Source: Dysgonomonas mossii DSM 22836
GTDB lineage: Bacteria > Bacteroidota > Bacteroidia > Bacteroidales > Dysgonomonadaceae
NCBI RefSeq assembly: GCF_000213575.1
Contig: NZ_GL892004.1
Span: 608,491 to 672,490 of the forward strand
Direction: 5' to 3'
Length of the DNA: 64,000 bases
Below, piece by piece: positions 1 to 9,300 of this stretch (within the stretch, counting starts at the first letter, position 1; every line of letters starts with the position of its first letter). Position numbers and translations under genes: made by a program. The notes under the pieces were generated by a model. That model did no database searches, had not been told where the DNA came from, and saw nothing but the letters and a program-made list of their open reading frames with translations.

Positions 1-989
1 GCCACACCAACTTTTATTGTGTAAAACAAAGTTTCTTTTACTCTCTGTATCCTTTTCGCTCCATAGTTGTATCCTACAATAGGTTGCATTCCCTGAGTAA
101 GTCCGACCATAATCATTACAATGATCATTATCAGGGTATTTGCTATGGCGTAAGCTTCGATAGCAATATTACCTCCGTAGGTTTTCAGATTGTTATTGAT
201 GAAGAATACGACGATAGACGCTGCAACTTGTATGAAAAAAGGAGACATACCTATGCTTGCGACCGCCCATACTATTTTTTTGTTTAAGCCAATATGCTTT
301 CTGCGCAAACGCAACATGCTATTTTTGTTCATGAAGTGGTACATGACAAAGCATAGCCCGATAAACATCGAAATGATAGTAGCTATCGCAGCACCTTTTA
401 TTCCCCATTCGAACCAGAAGATGAAAATTGGGGCTATTATAATGTTGGCTATAACACCGATCAGCATCGTATACATTGCTTTCTGAGGATAGCCCGAAGC
501 ACGCATCATACTGTTGAAATTGAAGCACATGGTCAGAAATATATTACCGGGCAGGTAATAAAGTAAGAATTCTTTCGCATACGGAAATGTCTCTTTTGTG
601 GCTCCAATCCTTAATAATATAGGATCGAGAAAAATAAATAAAGTTGTGACAAGTACTCCAGTGAATAAAAGAGTCATAAGGAACGAGTTTCCTATTATCT
701 TTTCTGCGGTTTCTTTATCACCGCTACCCAAGCATATTGAAATACGGCTGGCTGAACCAGCACCTACCAGCATACCCACAGCGGCAGTAAGATTCATTAT
801 CGGCAAAACAATACCAAGCCCGCCAATTGCATGGTCTCCCAGATTAGGCCCGTGTCCGATGTAAATACGGTCTATAATATTATACAAGGCGTTCACCATA
901 GTTCCTACTATGGCCGGCAATGCGTACTGCCAAAGAAGGTTACTTATTTTTTTGTTTTGTAATTCATCAATGTTAGCTGTTTTTGACAT
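1..989 (-). CDS. MATE family multidrug/cation exporter, 3' end cut by window edge
   Basis: Reading the minus strand from the ATG at 989 gives an open frame of about 329 codons that runs off the left edge. It begins MSKTANIDELQNKKISNLLW and continues through repeated hydrophobic helices. The segments YNIIDRIYIGHG and GGLGIVLPIMNLTAAVGMLVG are typical of MATE (NorM/MepA-type) exporters in the inner membrane, which expel drugs or other organic compounds in exchange for Na+ or H+. About three quarters of a usual 440-450 residue protein is present, and no frame break is seen. A -7 promoter element lies about 55 nt upstream. The substrate cannot be told from sequence. Confidence 0.9.
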   Translation of the reverse strand, partial: MSKTANIDELQNKKISNLLWQYALPAIVGTMVNALYNIIDRIYIGHGPNLGDHAIGGLGIVLPIMNLTAAVGMLVGAGSASRISICLGSGDKETAEKIIGNSFLMTLLFTGVLVTTLFIFLDPILLRIGATKETFPYAKEFLLYYLPGNIFLTMCFNFNSMMRASGYPQKAMYTMLIGVIANIIIAPIFIFWFEWGIKGAAIATIISMFIGLCFVMYHFMNKNSMLRLRRKHIGLNKKIVWAVASIGMSPFFIQVAASIVVFFINNNLKTYGGNIAIEAYAIANTLIMIIVMIMVGLTQGMQPIVGYNYGAKRIQRVKETLFYTIKVGV

Positions 990-1041
990 CTAAAAAAGCA
1001 TTTAACTGTTAAGGAGTGATTCCTCCCATCTTTTGAGCGTG

Positions 1042-1049
1042 CAAAGGTA
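1042..1049 (-). promoter_or_regulatory. -7 promoter element for the MATE gene
   Basis: On the minus strand the sequence reads TACCTTTG, a perfect match to the Bacteroidota -7 consensus TAnnTTTG, about 55 nt before the MATE start codon. No convincing -33 TTG is seen at the expected spacing. Confidence 0.5.
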
Positions 1050-1130
1050 CAAAAAACACTACCATCGGCATTGTTTTTTAAATAATTAAGTATTTAACTT
1101 TGTTAATTTGAGGTTGAGGCTATCTAGAGT

Positions 1131-1904
1131 TTATTTACCTTTTATTATTTCTAGAAATTCGGATGGAGTAACGAACTTTACATTCTCCGATTCTAAGAAC
1201 TCTACTATTTTTACAAAGTTTTTCCATTTGTTTTCGTCCCAACTATTTGGATGCCCCTGTAGGTAGAAATAGTTTAAATCTTTCGATTTTTCACGATAAG
1301 CTTTAAGGAATTCATCATAATTCGGATTATGTACCGGGTATTCCATATCTAGGGTATGCGGCAATATATATCCTTTGTAGTAGACCGGAGACGCAGGACT
1401 GCCTAATGTCATTTTAATTTGAGGCAATTGAGCCAAAGCTTTATCAGTGTTAATGTTTGTGCTACTCCAGTGAGGTCCCCATACCCGAAGCTGAAGTCCG
1501 AGTTTTGCTTTTGCAAGACTATCAGTCAAATGCAGAGCTTTGAGCTGCTGTTCGTAAGTTCCTTCAAATTCGCCTATTGTATCGCCTTTTGTACGGTTGT
1601 AATAACCATGATTCCAGAATTCAATGAAACCTCTTTCTGCACGATTGGTAATCCATTTGAAGTAAGCCCGATTGTCTTCGGCAAGAGAAAATCCAATAAT
1701 ACCAAACCCTGCTTTTATTTTTTTGTTTTCTATATAGTCTGCAACACGTTGCCAGCGAGGAGAAACAATTCCTTCCTTGCCTCCTGCGGTTACATCATCT
1801 AGCTTTAAAATGACAATTTTCTGGTTTTGAGAAAATGCGGTATTTGTCAATGATATGGCACAGAACAATAGAAGCAGAGAAAATAATATCTTTTTATTGT
1901 ACAT
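1131..1904 (-). CDS. Exported polysaccharide-deacetylase-like (NodB-fold) protein
   Basis: A 257-residue protein with an N-terminal signal peptide (MYNKKILFSLLLLFCAISL, then a probable cleavage after TAFSQ). The mature part starts KIVILKLDDV, which resembles the NodB-type motif 1 with paired aspartates. FWNHGYYN (about residue 95) resembles the zinc-ligand region, and YLQGHPNSWDENKW lies near the C-terminus. This pattern suggests a polysaccharide deacetylase or DUF2334-like fold acting in the periplasm or at the cell surface. The second His of the canonical HxxxH zinc motif is not evident, so enzyme activity and substrate are uncertain. It is a single gene, not linked to an obvious polysaccharide locus here. 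Confidence 0.7.
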   Translation of the reverse strand: MYNKKILFSLLLLFCAISLTNTAFSQNQKIVILKLDDVTAGGKEGIVSPRWQRVADYIENKKIKAGFGIIGFSLAEDNRAYFKWITNRAERGFIEFWNHGYYNRTKGDTIGEFEGTYEQQLKALHLTDSLAKAKLGLQLRVWGPHWSSTNINTDKALAQLPQIKMTLGSPASPVYYKGYILPHTLDMEYPVHNPNYDEFLKAYREKSKDLNYFYLQGHPNSWDENKWKNFVKIVEFLESENVKFVTPSEFLEIIKGK

Positions 1905-2051
1905 TGTTTCAGGTTTTATGTATAAAAATTAGAAAGAATAAAGAAACAAAATTTAATTTTCTTTTCCAGTGATTTGCCTCTTGATTTTTATATCCTTGTT
2001 AAATTTTGAATCGGAATGTGTTGTCTCTCAAATTTAAGTAAAAAATAAGAT

Positions 2052-2081
2052 GTTTGTTTTCCATTATATTTCTTAACTTTG
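2052..2081 (+). promoter_or_regulatory. Promoter of lysS
   Basis: TTTG at 2052-2055 and TAACTTTG at 2074-2081 are separated by 18 nt. Together they match the Bacteroidota -33/-7 promoter pattern, and the lysS start codon lies about 60 nt downstream. Confidence 0.6.
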
Positions 2082-2141
2082 CGGGGTTATTCGTGTGCGA
2101 AAATATTATTAAAATAATAAAAATCTGAGGATAGATTAATA

Positions 2142-3869
2142 ATGAATATATTGGAATTAAGCGAACAGGAGATAATTCGCAGACAAAGTTTAGATGAACT
2201 AAGAGCACTAGGAGTAGAACCCTATCCGGCTGCATTGTATGAAGTAAATGCATATTCGAAAGAGATCAAAGAGAGCTTTCAGGATGATGCGGATAAGCGT
2301 TATGTGTCTTTAGCGGGACGTATAATGGGGCGTCGTATTATGGGTAAAGCTTCCTTTATGGAATTGCAAGACTCGGAGGGACGTATACAGGTTTATATTT
2401 CTCGAGATGATCTTTGTCCGGATGAAAATAAAGAACTTTATAACACTATCTTCAAGAAATTGCTGGATATTGGCGATTTTGTCGGTGTTAAAGGATTTGT
2501 TTTTCGTACTCAGATGGGCGAAATATCTGTACATGCCGAAGAACTGACGGTTTTGGGTAAATCGCTTCGTCCTCTTCCTGTCGTAAAAGTAAAAGATGGT
2601 GTTACCTATGATGGTTTTACCGATCCTGAACAACGTTATCGTCAACGCTATGTTGATTTGGTTGTTAACGACAACGTAAAAGATGTATTCATTAAAAGAA
2701 CAAAAGTGTTCAACTCTATGCGTGAATTCCTTAACGGACATGGATATATAGAAGTTGATACACCTGTGCTGCAAAGTATTCCCGGAGGAGCTACAGCTCG
2801 TCCTTTCATCACGCATCATAATGCACTGGATATTCCTTTATATCTACGTATTGCAAATGAATTGTATTTAAAACGCCTTATTGTAGGTGGGTTTGATGGA
2901 GTATATGAGTTTTCTCGTAATTTCCGCAACGAAGGTATGGACCGTACGCATAATCCGGAATTTACAGTAATGGAATTCTATGCCGCCTATAAGGATTATA
3001 ACTGGATGATGGACTTCACTGAGAGGATGCTGGAAAAGATCTGTACAGATGTTCATGGCACAACTAAGGTGAAGATGGGCGATAAGGAAATAGACTATAA
3101 GGCTCCATATCCTCGTGTTACGATGATTGACTCTATCAAACATTTTACAGGTTTTGACATTAGTGGCATGGATGAAGATCAGCTACGTGATGTTTGTAAG
3201 CAATTAGATATAGAGCAAGATGCAACTATGGGCAAAGGAAAGCTGATAGATGCCATCTTCGGCGAGAAGTGTGAAGGAAACTATATACAACCTACATTTA
3301 TAATAGATTATCCGGTAGAGATGTCTCCGCTTACAAAGAAACATCGCAATAATCCGGAACTAACAGAGCGTTTCGAACTGATGGTAAATGGCAAGGAATT
3401 GGCAAATGCATATTCTGAGCTGAATGATCCGATCGATCAGCGTGCTCGTTTCGAAGATCAGCTCAAATTGTCTGAAAAAGGAGACGATGAGGCGATGTTC
3501 ATCGATCAGGATTTCTTGCGTGCTTTAGAGTATGGTATGCCTCCTACAAGTGGTATCGGTATCGGTATGGATCGTCTGGTTATGTTTATGACGGGTCAGG
3601 AAAGCATACAAGAAGTGATGTTCTTCCCTCAGATGCGTCCCGAAAAAGCACCGAAGAAAGATGCTGTATCAAAATATGAAGAATTAGGAATCGCTGAAGA
3701 TCTTGTTCCTGTATTACAAAAAGCAGGATACTTTACTGTTGAGAGTATGAAGGATGTCAATTCTCAGAAGATAAGACAAGATATAGGTGAAGTTAACAAA
3801 AAATATAAACTGGATTTAGCACTACCTTCTGTAGACGAAGTAGAAGGATGGGTGAAAAAGCTTAGCTAA
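2142..3869 (+). CDS. lysS: Lysine--tRNA ligase, class II
   Basis: A 575-residue cytosolic enzyme that charges tRNA-Lys with lysine. An N-terminal OB-fold anticodon-binding domain (about residues 55-160) is followed by the class II catalytic core. Motif 2 is visible as [14 protein letters not shown] (about 259-272) and motif 3 as [12 protein letters not shown] (about 470-480). After the usual end at FFPQMRPE there is an extra C-terminal segment of about 70 residues ([20 protein letters not shown] onward) that looks helical; E. coli LysS is about 505 residues and lacks it. The gene has its own promoter and is followed after 30 nt by gpsA, so the two are probably cotranscribed. Confidence 0.97.
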   Translation: MNILELSEQEIIRRQSLDELRALGVEPYPAALYEVNAYSKEIKESFQDDADKRYVSLAGRIMGRRIMGKASFMELQDSEGRIQVYISRDDLCPDENKELYNTIFKKLLDIGDFVGVKGFVFRTQMGEISVHAEELTVLGKSLRPLPVVKVKDGVTYDGFTDPEQRYRQRYVDLVVNDNVKDVFIKRTKVFNSMREFLNGHGYIEVDTPVLQSIPGGATARPFITHHNALDIPLYLRIANELYLKRLIVGGFDGVYEFSRNFRNEGMDRTHNPEFTVMEFYAAYKDYNWMMDFTERMLEKICTDVHGTTKVKMGDKEIDYKAPYPRVTMIDSIKHFTGFDISGMDEDQLRDVCKQLDIEQDATMGKGKLIDAIFGEKCEGNYIQPTFIIDYPVEMSPLTKKHRNNPELTERFELMVNGKELANAYSELNDPIDQRARFEDQLKLSEKGDDEAMFIDQDFLRALEYGMPPTSGIGIGMDRLVMFMTGQESIQEVMFFPQMRPEKAPKKDAVSKYEELGIAEDLVPVLQKAGYFTVESMKDVNSQKIRQDIGEVNKKYKLDLALPSVDEVEGWVKKLS

Positions 3870-3899
3870 TCCCCTTGTGTCTAATTAAAGTATGAATGA

Positions 3900-4898
3900 A
3901 TGAGTTTTCCCGGTAAAATAACAATATTTGGAGGTGGTACATGGGCTACAGCTTTGGCCAAAATTATGCTTAATCACGAAAAGCATATAAACTGGTACAT
4001 GCGCCGCCCGGAACAAATAGAGGATTTTAAGAAAACAGGACATAATCCTTCTTATCTTTCAAACGTTGAGTTCAATCTGGATAGAATTACATTTTATTCC
4101 GATATCACACAAGCTGTGGAAGATTCGGATACCATAGTCCTTGCAGTGCCTTCTCCTTTCTTGAAAAGTCATCTTGAAAAGTTGAACACAAGTTTGGCGA
4201 ATAAATTTATTATTTCAGCGATTAAAGGCATCGTGCCTCCGGAAAATTTGCTTGTGACAGATTATCTGGAGCAATACTATAATGTGTCGCCCCAAAATAT
4301 GGCGATTGTGGGAGGCCCTTGTCATGCCGAGGAAATAGCTTTGGAACGATTGACTTACCCTACTATCGCTTGTGCCGATATTCAGAAGGCAAATGCGATT
4401 GCTCAAGTCTTTAATAATAGATTTGTGCGGGCTTCGGTGTCGAATGACGTTGCGGGGATTGAGCTTGCCGCAGTCCTGAAGAATGTATATGCGATTGCGT
4501 CAGGAATTTGTCACGGTCTGAAGTATGGCGATAATTTTCAGGCGGTATTGGTTTCCAATGCTATATCAGAGATGGAACGCTTTGTTGATATCGTTTCTCC
4601 TATCGAAAGAAGGATACAGGATTCTGCTTATTTAGGAGATCTTCTTGTAACTTGTTATTCTAGTTTTAGCCGCAATCGTACCTTCGGTGCAATGATAGGC
4701 AAGGGCTATTCGGTAAAAGCTGCTCAAGTAGAGATGGAAATGATAGCGGAAGGTTACTATGGCACAAAGTGTGTAAGAGAGATCAATGAAAAATATAATG
4801 TGGATATTCCTGTTGCAGATATGGTTTATCGTATATTGTATGAAAATTCTCCTGCACATCTGGAAGTGAAAACATTAAGAGAACAGATACTAAAATAA
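3900..4898 (+). CDS. gpsA: Glycerol-3-phosphate dehydrogenase [NAD(P)+]
   Basis: A 332-residue protein that reduces dihydroxyacetone phosphate to sn-glycerol-3-phosphate, the backbone of membrane phospholipids. The N-terminal dinucleotide-binding loop reads IFGGGTWATALAK (residues 8-20). AIKGI and VGGPCHAEE mark the NAD-binding domain, and ELAAVLKNVYAIASG with its conserved lysine marks the catalytic helical domain. The ATG at 3900 is preferred because an overlapping upstream ATG at 3893 reaches a stop after three codons. It sits between lysS and pgi on the same strand with short gaps. Confidence 0.96.
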   Translation: MSFPGKITIFGGGTWATALAKIMLNHEKHINWYMRRPEQIEDFKKTGHNPSYLSNVEFNLDRITFYSDITQAVEDSDTIVLAVPSPFLKSHLEKLNTSLANKFIISAIKGIVPPENLLVTDYLEQYYNVSPQNMAIVGGPCHAEEIALERLTYPTIACADIQKANAIAQVFNNRFVRASVSNDVAGIELAAVLKNVYAIASGICHGLKYGDNFQAVLVSNAISEMERFVDIVSPIERRIQDSAYLGDLLVTCYSSFSRNRTFGAMIGKGYSVKAAQVEMEMIAEGYYGTKCVREINEKYNVDIPVADMVYRILYENSPAHLEVKTLREQILK

Positions 4899-4907
4899 AG
4901 AAACAAT

Positions 4908-6254
4908 ATGGATAAGGTTATCAAATTAGACATTAGCAAAACATTAGGCTTTATAAGCCAAGCTGATATCAACAGTAAGGCAGCTCTTGCTAAAAAATGC
5001 AATGAAGCTCTTCACGATGGATCAGGCAAAGGAAATGATTTTCTAGGCTGGCTCAATTTGCCATCTTCTATTACAGATGCACAATTGAAAGATATTGAAG
5101 ATACAGCAGCTGCATTGAAAGCCAAATGTGAAGTGATTGTATTGGTGGGTATCGGTGGTAGCTATCTTGGATCAAGAGCAGTTATCGATTCTTTATCAAA
5201 TGCATTTGACTGGTTACAGAAAGATCGTAAAAATCCTGTTATTTTATATGCAGGAAATAATATAGGCGAAGATTATCTTGTTGAGCTTTTAGCTTATTTG
5301 AAAGATAAATCTTTTGGAATTATCAATATTTCCAAATCGGGAACAACAACAGAGCCTGCTTTGGCTTTCCGTATCCTGAAGGCTGAATTGGAAAAAGCTG
5401 TAGGCAAAGAAGAAGCTAAAAACCGTATCGTTGCGATCACCGATGCGGCTCGTGGTGCTTTGTATACATTGGCAACAAAAGAAGGTTACAAGAAATATGT
5501 AATTCCTGACAATGTGGGAGGACGTTACTCTGTATTGACTCCGGTAGGGTTACTTCCAATAGCGTTGGCTGGTATCGATATTCGTCAGTTAGTGGCAGGT
5601 GCGGTTTATATGGAAAAAGAAACAGCTCCAAGTGTGTCATTCGAGAAGAATATCGCTGAAATATATGCAGTTACTCGCAATGAGTTGTATAAAAAAGGCA
5701 AAAAGATAGAAATCCTTGCAAACTTCAATCCTAAATTGCACTACATCGCAGAATGGTGGAAACAGCTTTACGGAGAAAGTGAAGGCAAAGAAAATAAAGG
5801 GATATTTAACGCTGCGGTAGACTTTACTGCCGACCTTCACTCGATGGGTCAATGGATTCAGGAAGGTGAGCGTTCTATCTTCGAAACTGTTGTTTCTGTG
5901 GCTCAGCCAAATGAAACTCTTACAGTGCCGACTGATGAGGAGAATCTTGATGGATTGAACTTCCTTGCAGGTAAAAGAATAGACTTTGTAAACAAGATGG
6001 CCGAGCTGGGTACTCAGATTGCTCACGTTGACGGAGGCGTTCCGAATATAAAAGTAGAGTTGCCTAAACTGGATGAATATAGTATCGGACAGTTACTTTA
6101 TTTCTTCGAAAAAGCATGTGGTATAAGCGGTTATATTCTTGGCGTAAATCCATTCGATCAGCCGGGAGTAGAGGCGTATAAGAAGAATATGTTTGCTCTT
6201 CTCGACAAACCGGGTTTTGAAAAGGAAAGCGAAGCAATTAAGAAAAGATTATAA
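4908..6254 (+). CDS. pgi: Glucose-6-phosphate isomerase (short bacterial type)
   Basis: A 448-residue cytosolic enzyme interconverting glucose-6-phosphate and fructose-6-phosphate. It is the short, Bacillus-like form rather than the roughly 550-residue E. coli form. Visible signatures are the sugar-phosphate loop [15 protein letters not shown] (about 143-157), [15 protein letters not shown] (about 203-217) and the C-terminal [11 protein letters not shown] with its conserved lysine. It starts 9 nt after gpsA and is probably in the same transcript. The same product supplies glucose-6-phosphate to the inositol-phosphate synthase encoded 7 kb downstream. Confidence 0.97.
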   Translation: MDKVIKLDISKTLGFISQADINSKAALAKKCNEALHDGSGKGNDFLGWLNLPSSITDAQLKDIEDTAAALKAKCEVIVLVGIGGSYLGSRAVIDSLSNAFDWLQKDRKNPVILYAGNNIGEDYLVELLAYLKDKSFGIINISKSGTTTEPALAFRILKAELEKAVGKEEAKNRIVAITDAARGALYTLATKEGYKKYVIPDNVGGRYSVLTPVGLLPIALAGIDIRQLVAGAVYMEKETAPSVSFEKNIAEIYAVTRNELYKKGKKIEILANFNPKLHYIAEWWKQLYGESEGKENKGIFNAAVDFTADLHSMGQWIQEGERSIFETVVSVAQPNETLTVPTDEENLDGLNFLAGKRIDFVNKMAELGTQIAHVDGGVPNIKVELPKLDEYSIGQLLYFFEKACGISGYILGVNPFDQPGVEAYKKNMFALLDKPGFEKESEAIKKRL

Positions 6255-6323
6255 AATAAGCTGTTAGCCGATAGCCTTTAGCAATTTGCTAGAGGCTGTT
6301 TGCTAAAAGCTAAATACTAGAAT
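6255..6323. repeat. Intergenic element with nested AGC/GCT repeats
   Basis: The short gap between pgi and rlmN is built of repeated GCTGTTAGCC / ATAGCCTTTAGC / TTTGCTAGAGGC / TTTGCTAAAAGC units that can fold back on each other. The 11-mer TAGCCGATAGC (6265-6275) recurs in inverted orientation in the rpoB-rpoC gap (54727-54737). This suggests a small dispersed intergenic repeat family. Confidence 0.45.
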
Positions 6324-7376
6324 ATGGAAAATAAAAGGCACTTACTAGGTATGACTATGGAAGATTTCTATGGTGTAGTAGGTGAGTGTGGTTTACCCAG
6401 ATTTTCTGCCAAACAAATAGCAGACTGGGTTTACAAGAAAAGAATAACATCTATCGATGAAATGACGAATCTCTCTGTGGCAAACAGAGCTTTGCTGTCA
6501 GAGAAATATGATATAGGGCGGTATAACCCTCTCGAATTTCAGCAATCTGTAGATGGTACTGTAAAATATTTATTCAAAACGGAAAAAGAAAAGCTGATAG
6601 AAGCCGTTATGATACCCGAGGACGATCGGGCAACGCTTTGTGTATCTTCTCAGGTTGGTTGTAAAATGAATTGCTTGTTTTGTATGACAGGAAAGCAAGG
6701 GTTTAATGGAAATCTAACAGCAAACGAGATATTGAATCAGCTTTATTCTGTTCGCGAAGCGGAGAGCTTGACGAATGTGGTTTTTATGGGAATGGGTGAG
6801 CCCTTGGATAATTACGAAGAACTGAAAAAGACACTCGAGATAATGACTGCTGATTATGGAATGGCGTGGAGTCCGAAGCGTATAACTGTTTCCACAACGG
6901 GTGTAACGCCCAAGTTGAAACGTTTCTTAGACGAGAGCAACGCTCATTTGGCTATCAGTATACATAGTCCTGAAAAAGAACAAAGATTATCGATTATGCC
7001 TGCCGAAAAAGCATTTCCTATCACAGGGGTAATGGATTTATTGAGACAATACGATTGGACAAAGCAGAGGCGATTGTCTTTCGAATATATAATGTTTGAC
7101 AACTTCAACGATTCTTTAATTCATGCAAAAGAGTTGACGCAGATGCTTAGGGGGGTTGAGTGTAGGGTAAACCTTATCCGCTTTCATGCAATACCTAATG
7201 TTGATTTGAAAACTTCTACTAAAGAGAAAATGGAGGCATTCCGCGATTATTTGACTAAAAAAGGAGTAACAAGCACGATTCGTGCATCTCGTGGAGAAGA
7301 TATTTTTGCCGCCTGTGGTATGTTGTCGACAATGAAAGGAGATGCTTTAAGTGCTTCTAAAAAAGATTTAGAATAA
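6324..7376 (+). CDS. rlmN: Dual-specificity 23S rRNA/tRNA adenine C2 methyltransferase (radical SAM)
   Basis: A 350-residue radical SAM enzyme that methylates C2 of A2503 in 23S rRNA and of A37 in some tRNAs. The iron-sulfur motif is CKMNCLFC (about 113-120), preceded by LCVSSQVG, which carries the conserved cysteine. FMGMGEPLDNY is the family's GEP motif. The second catalytic, methyl-carrying cysteine is probably in DIFAACGML near residue 335. The usual N-terminal domain is present (MTMEDFYGVVGECGLPRFSA). It is followed by pdxA after about 75 nt. Confidence 0.96.
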   Translation: MENKRHLLGMTMEDFYGVVGECGLPRFSAKQIADWVYKKRITSIDEMTNLSVANRALLSEKYDIGRYNPLEFQQSVDGTVKYLFKTEKEKLIEAVMIPEDDRATLCVSSQVGCKMNCLFCMTGKQGFNGNLTANEILNQLYSVREAESLTNVVFMGMGEPLDNYEELKKTLEIMTADYGMAWSPKRITVSTTGVTPKLKRFLDESNAHLAISIHSPEKEQRLSIMPAEKAFPITGVMDLLRQYDWTKQRRLSFEYIMFDNFNDSLIHAKELTQMLRGVECRVNLIRFHAIPNVDLKTSTKEKMEAFRDYLTKKGVTSTIRASRGEDIFAACGMLSTMKGDALSASKKDLE

Positions 7377-7451
7377 TCTATCAGGCAAAATAAAGAAATG
7401 ACCCTCGTGTAGTCTTCCTTTGTGGAAGTTGAGAGGCCTAAATATAAAGTT

Positions 7452-8537
7452 ATGATTAAAGTAGGAATAACACAAGGTGATATAAACGGAATAGGCTATG
7501 AGGTTATATTAAAGACCTTCGCAGATATACGTATGGCTGAAATATGTATTCCCGTCATATACGGTTCAGCTAAAGTTGCCGCTTATCATCGCAAGGCGAT
7601 GGAGTTGCAGACAGTTGCTTTTAATCAGATAAGTGATGTAAAAGACGCTGTTGTAAATAAGGTCAATATCATCAATTGTATCAATGAAGATACTAAAGTA
7701 GAGCTGGGGCAAGCTACTCCTGTTGCAGGTGAAGCTGCATATCAATCGCTCGAAAGAGCTGTCGCCGACCTCAGGGATGGCGCAATAGATGTTCTTGTAA
7801 CAGCTCCTATTAATAAGCATAACATACAACGAGAAGACTTTAAATTCCCGGGACACACAGAATACTTGGAAGAACGTTTTGGGAAAGATCAGGATAAAAG
7901 TTTAATGATTCTGGTAAAAGACTCTCTTCGGATAGCTCTTGTTACAGGGCATATTCCGTTGTCAGAGGTTCCTAATACATTGACGAAGGAAAAGATAGTG
8001 GAAACAGCTACTCGCTTCGAACGAAGTCTTAAAAGAGACTTTAGGGTGGGGCGACCTCGTATTGCTGTTTTGTCACTGAATCCTCATGCCGGAGAAAATG
8101 GATTGTTAGGAAATGAAGAAAACGAGATTATAATTCCTGCACTGAATGAGTTGCAAGATAAAAAGATACTTTGCTTTGGACCATATCCGACCGATGGATT
8201 TTTTGGTTCGGGCGATTATACTCATTTTGATGGTATATTGGCTATGTACCACGATCAGGGATTAGCCCCATTCAAAACATTAGCGATGGAGGACGGCGTT
8301 AATTTTACTGCCGGACTGTCTATTGTGCGCACATCGCCTGCTCATGGTACTGCATACAGTATTGCAGGACAGAATAAAGCTTCAGAAGAGTCGTTCCGTC
8401 AGGCAATATATATGGCTATTGATACTTATGGCAATCGTATAGAATATGATAAAGCTTATGCTAATCCACTGAGAAAGTTATATGTGGATAAAGGCGGCGA
8501 TGATAGTGTTGACCTGATAAAAGAAGCAGAAGAATAG
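7452..8537 (+). CDS. pdxA: 4-hydroxythreonine-4-phosphate dehydrogenase
   Basis: A 361-residue NAD-dependent enzyme of the DXP-dependent vitamin B6 pathway. It oxidises 4-phosphohydroxy-L-threonine on the way to pyridoxine 5'-phosphate. Visible PdxA signatures are VGITQGDINGIGYEV at the N-terminus, TAPINKHNI, FPGHTEYL, VTGHIPLSEV, LSLNPHAGENG and MYHDQGLAPFK, with the metal-binding His residues in the last three. The frame is open back to a GTG at 7422, but the ATG at 7452 is chosen because family members begin close to the VGITQGD motif. It is the last housekeeping gene before the inositol-lipid cluster. Confidence 0.95.
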   Translation: MIKVGITQGDINGIGYEVILKTFADIRMAEICIPVIYGSAKVAAYHRKAMELQTVAFNQISDVKDAVVNKVNIINCINEDTKVELGQATPVAGEAAYQSLERAVADLRDGAIDVLVTAPINKHNIQREDFKFPGHTEYLEERFGKDQDKSLMILVKDSLRIALVTGHIPLSEVPNTLTKEKIVETATRFERSLKRDFRVGRPRIAVLSLNPHAGENGLLGNEENEIIIPALNELQDKKILCFGPYPTDGFFGSGDYTHFDGILAMYHDQGLAPFKTLAMEDGVNFTAGLSIVRTSPAHGTAYSIAGQNKASEESFRQAIYMAIDTYGNRIEYDKAYANPLRKLYVDKGGDDSVDLIKEAEE

Positions 8538-8573
8538 TATATTTACCTCTTAGTTAAAATTTAGTTAATAAAA

Positions 8574-9269
8574 ATGAATTACGCTATAATTGCTGCGGGA
8601 GAAGGTTCTAGACTTGTCCAGGAAGGTGTTACTTTGCCAAAACCATTAGTAAAGCTAAATGGTGTGGAAATGATTCGTCGGCTGATTGATATATTTCTCA
8701 AAAATAATGCTTCTTCAATAAGTATTATTGTGAACGAAGAAATGACTCAAGTGCAAGACTATCTGACTAATCTCGAATTGGGCATTCCCTTTAATATTGT
8801 GATTAAGTCCACACCCAGCTCGATGCATAGCTTTTTTGAGTTGAGAGATTTTCTTAGAGACGGAAAATTCTGCTTAACGACAGTAGACACAATTTTTAAA
8901 GAAGACGAGTTTTCTGAATATATTCAAACATTCATAAATGATTCGGAAAGTGACGGTATGATGGCTGTGACAGACTTCATAGATGACGAAAAACCGCTTT
9001 ATGTGGATGTAAATGAACGTATGGCAATAAAAGGCTTTCTAGATCATTCTGATAATTGTAAATACATCTCCGGAGGTATTTACGGTTTGACACCCAAGGC
9101 GATTCATACGCTTGAGGCCTGTTTGAATTCGGGGCAAGCTCGTATGCGCAACTTTCAGAGGCAATTAGTTGCCGACAATTTACAATTAAAAGCATATCCT
9201 TTTGAAAAAATAGTAGATGTGGATCATGCAGGCGATATCGTTAAAGCTGAGAAGTTCTTAAACAATTAA
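8574..9269 (+). CDS. Sugar-type NTP transferase, possibly CTP:inositol-1-phosphate cytidylyltransferase
   Basis: A 231-residue protein of the nucleotidyltransferase (GT-A-like) fold. The N-terminal nucleotide-binding loop is AAGEGSRL (7-14), and PKPLVKLNG (22-30) is the usual substrate-side motif. TVDTIF at about residue 103 is in the position of the metal-binding aspartate. Such enzymes activate a phosphorylated sugar, polyol or choline with CTP or UTP. The gene lies 36 nt after pdxA and 31 nt before an ATP-grasp gene, ahead of a CDP-alcohol phosphotransferase and inositol-phosphate synthase. Cytidylylation of inositol-phosphate to CDP-inositol is therefore a reasonable inference, but substrate specificity is not readable from sequence. 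Confidence 0.8.
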   Translation: MNYAIIAAGEGSRLVQEGVTLPKPLVKLNGVEMIRRLIDIFLKNNASSISIIVNEEMTQVQDYLTNLELGIPFNIVIKSTPSSMHSFFELRDFLRDGKFCLTTVDTIFKEDEFSEYIQTFINDSESDGMMAVTDFIDDEKPLYVDVNERMAIKGFLDHSDNCKYISGGIYGLTPKAIHTLEACLNSGQARMRNFQRQLVADNLQLKAYPFEKIVDVDHAGDIVKAEKFLNN

Positions 9270-9300
9270 TATAAATAGAGATAGGGACATTATAAAGACT

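Noticed and set aside
2310..2819. Minus-strand 169-codon ORF within lysS
   Set aside because: Antisense to conserved catalytic sequence, with no promoter or domain signal.
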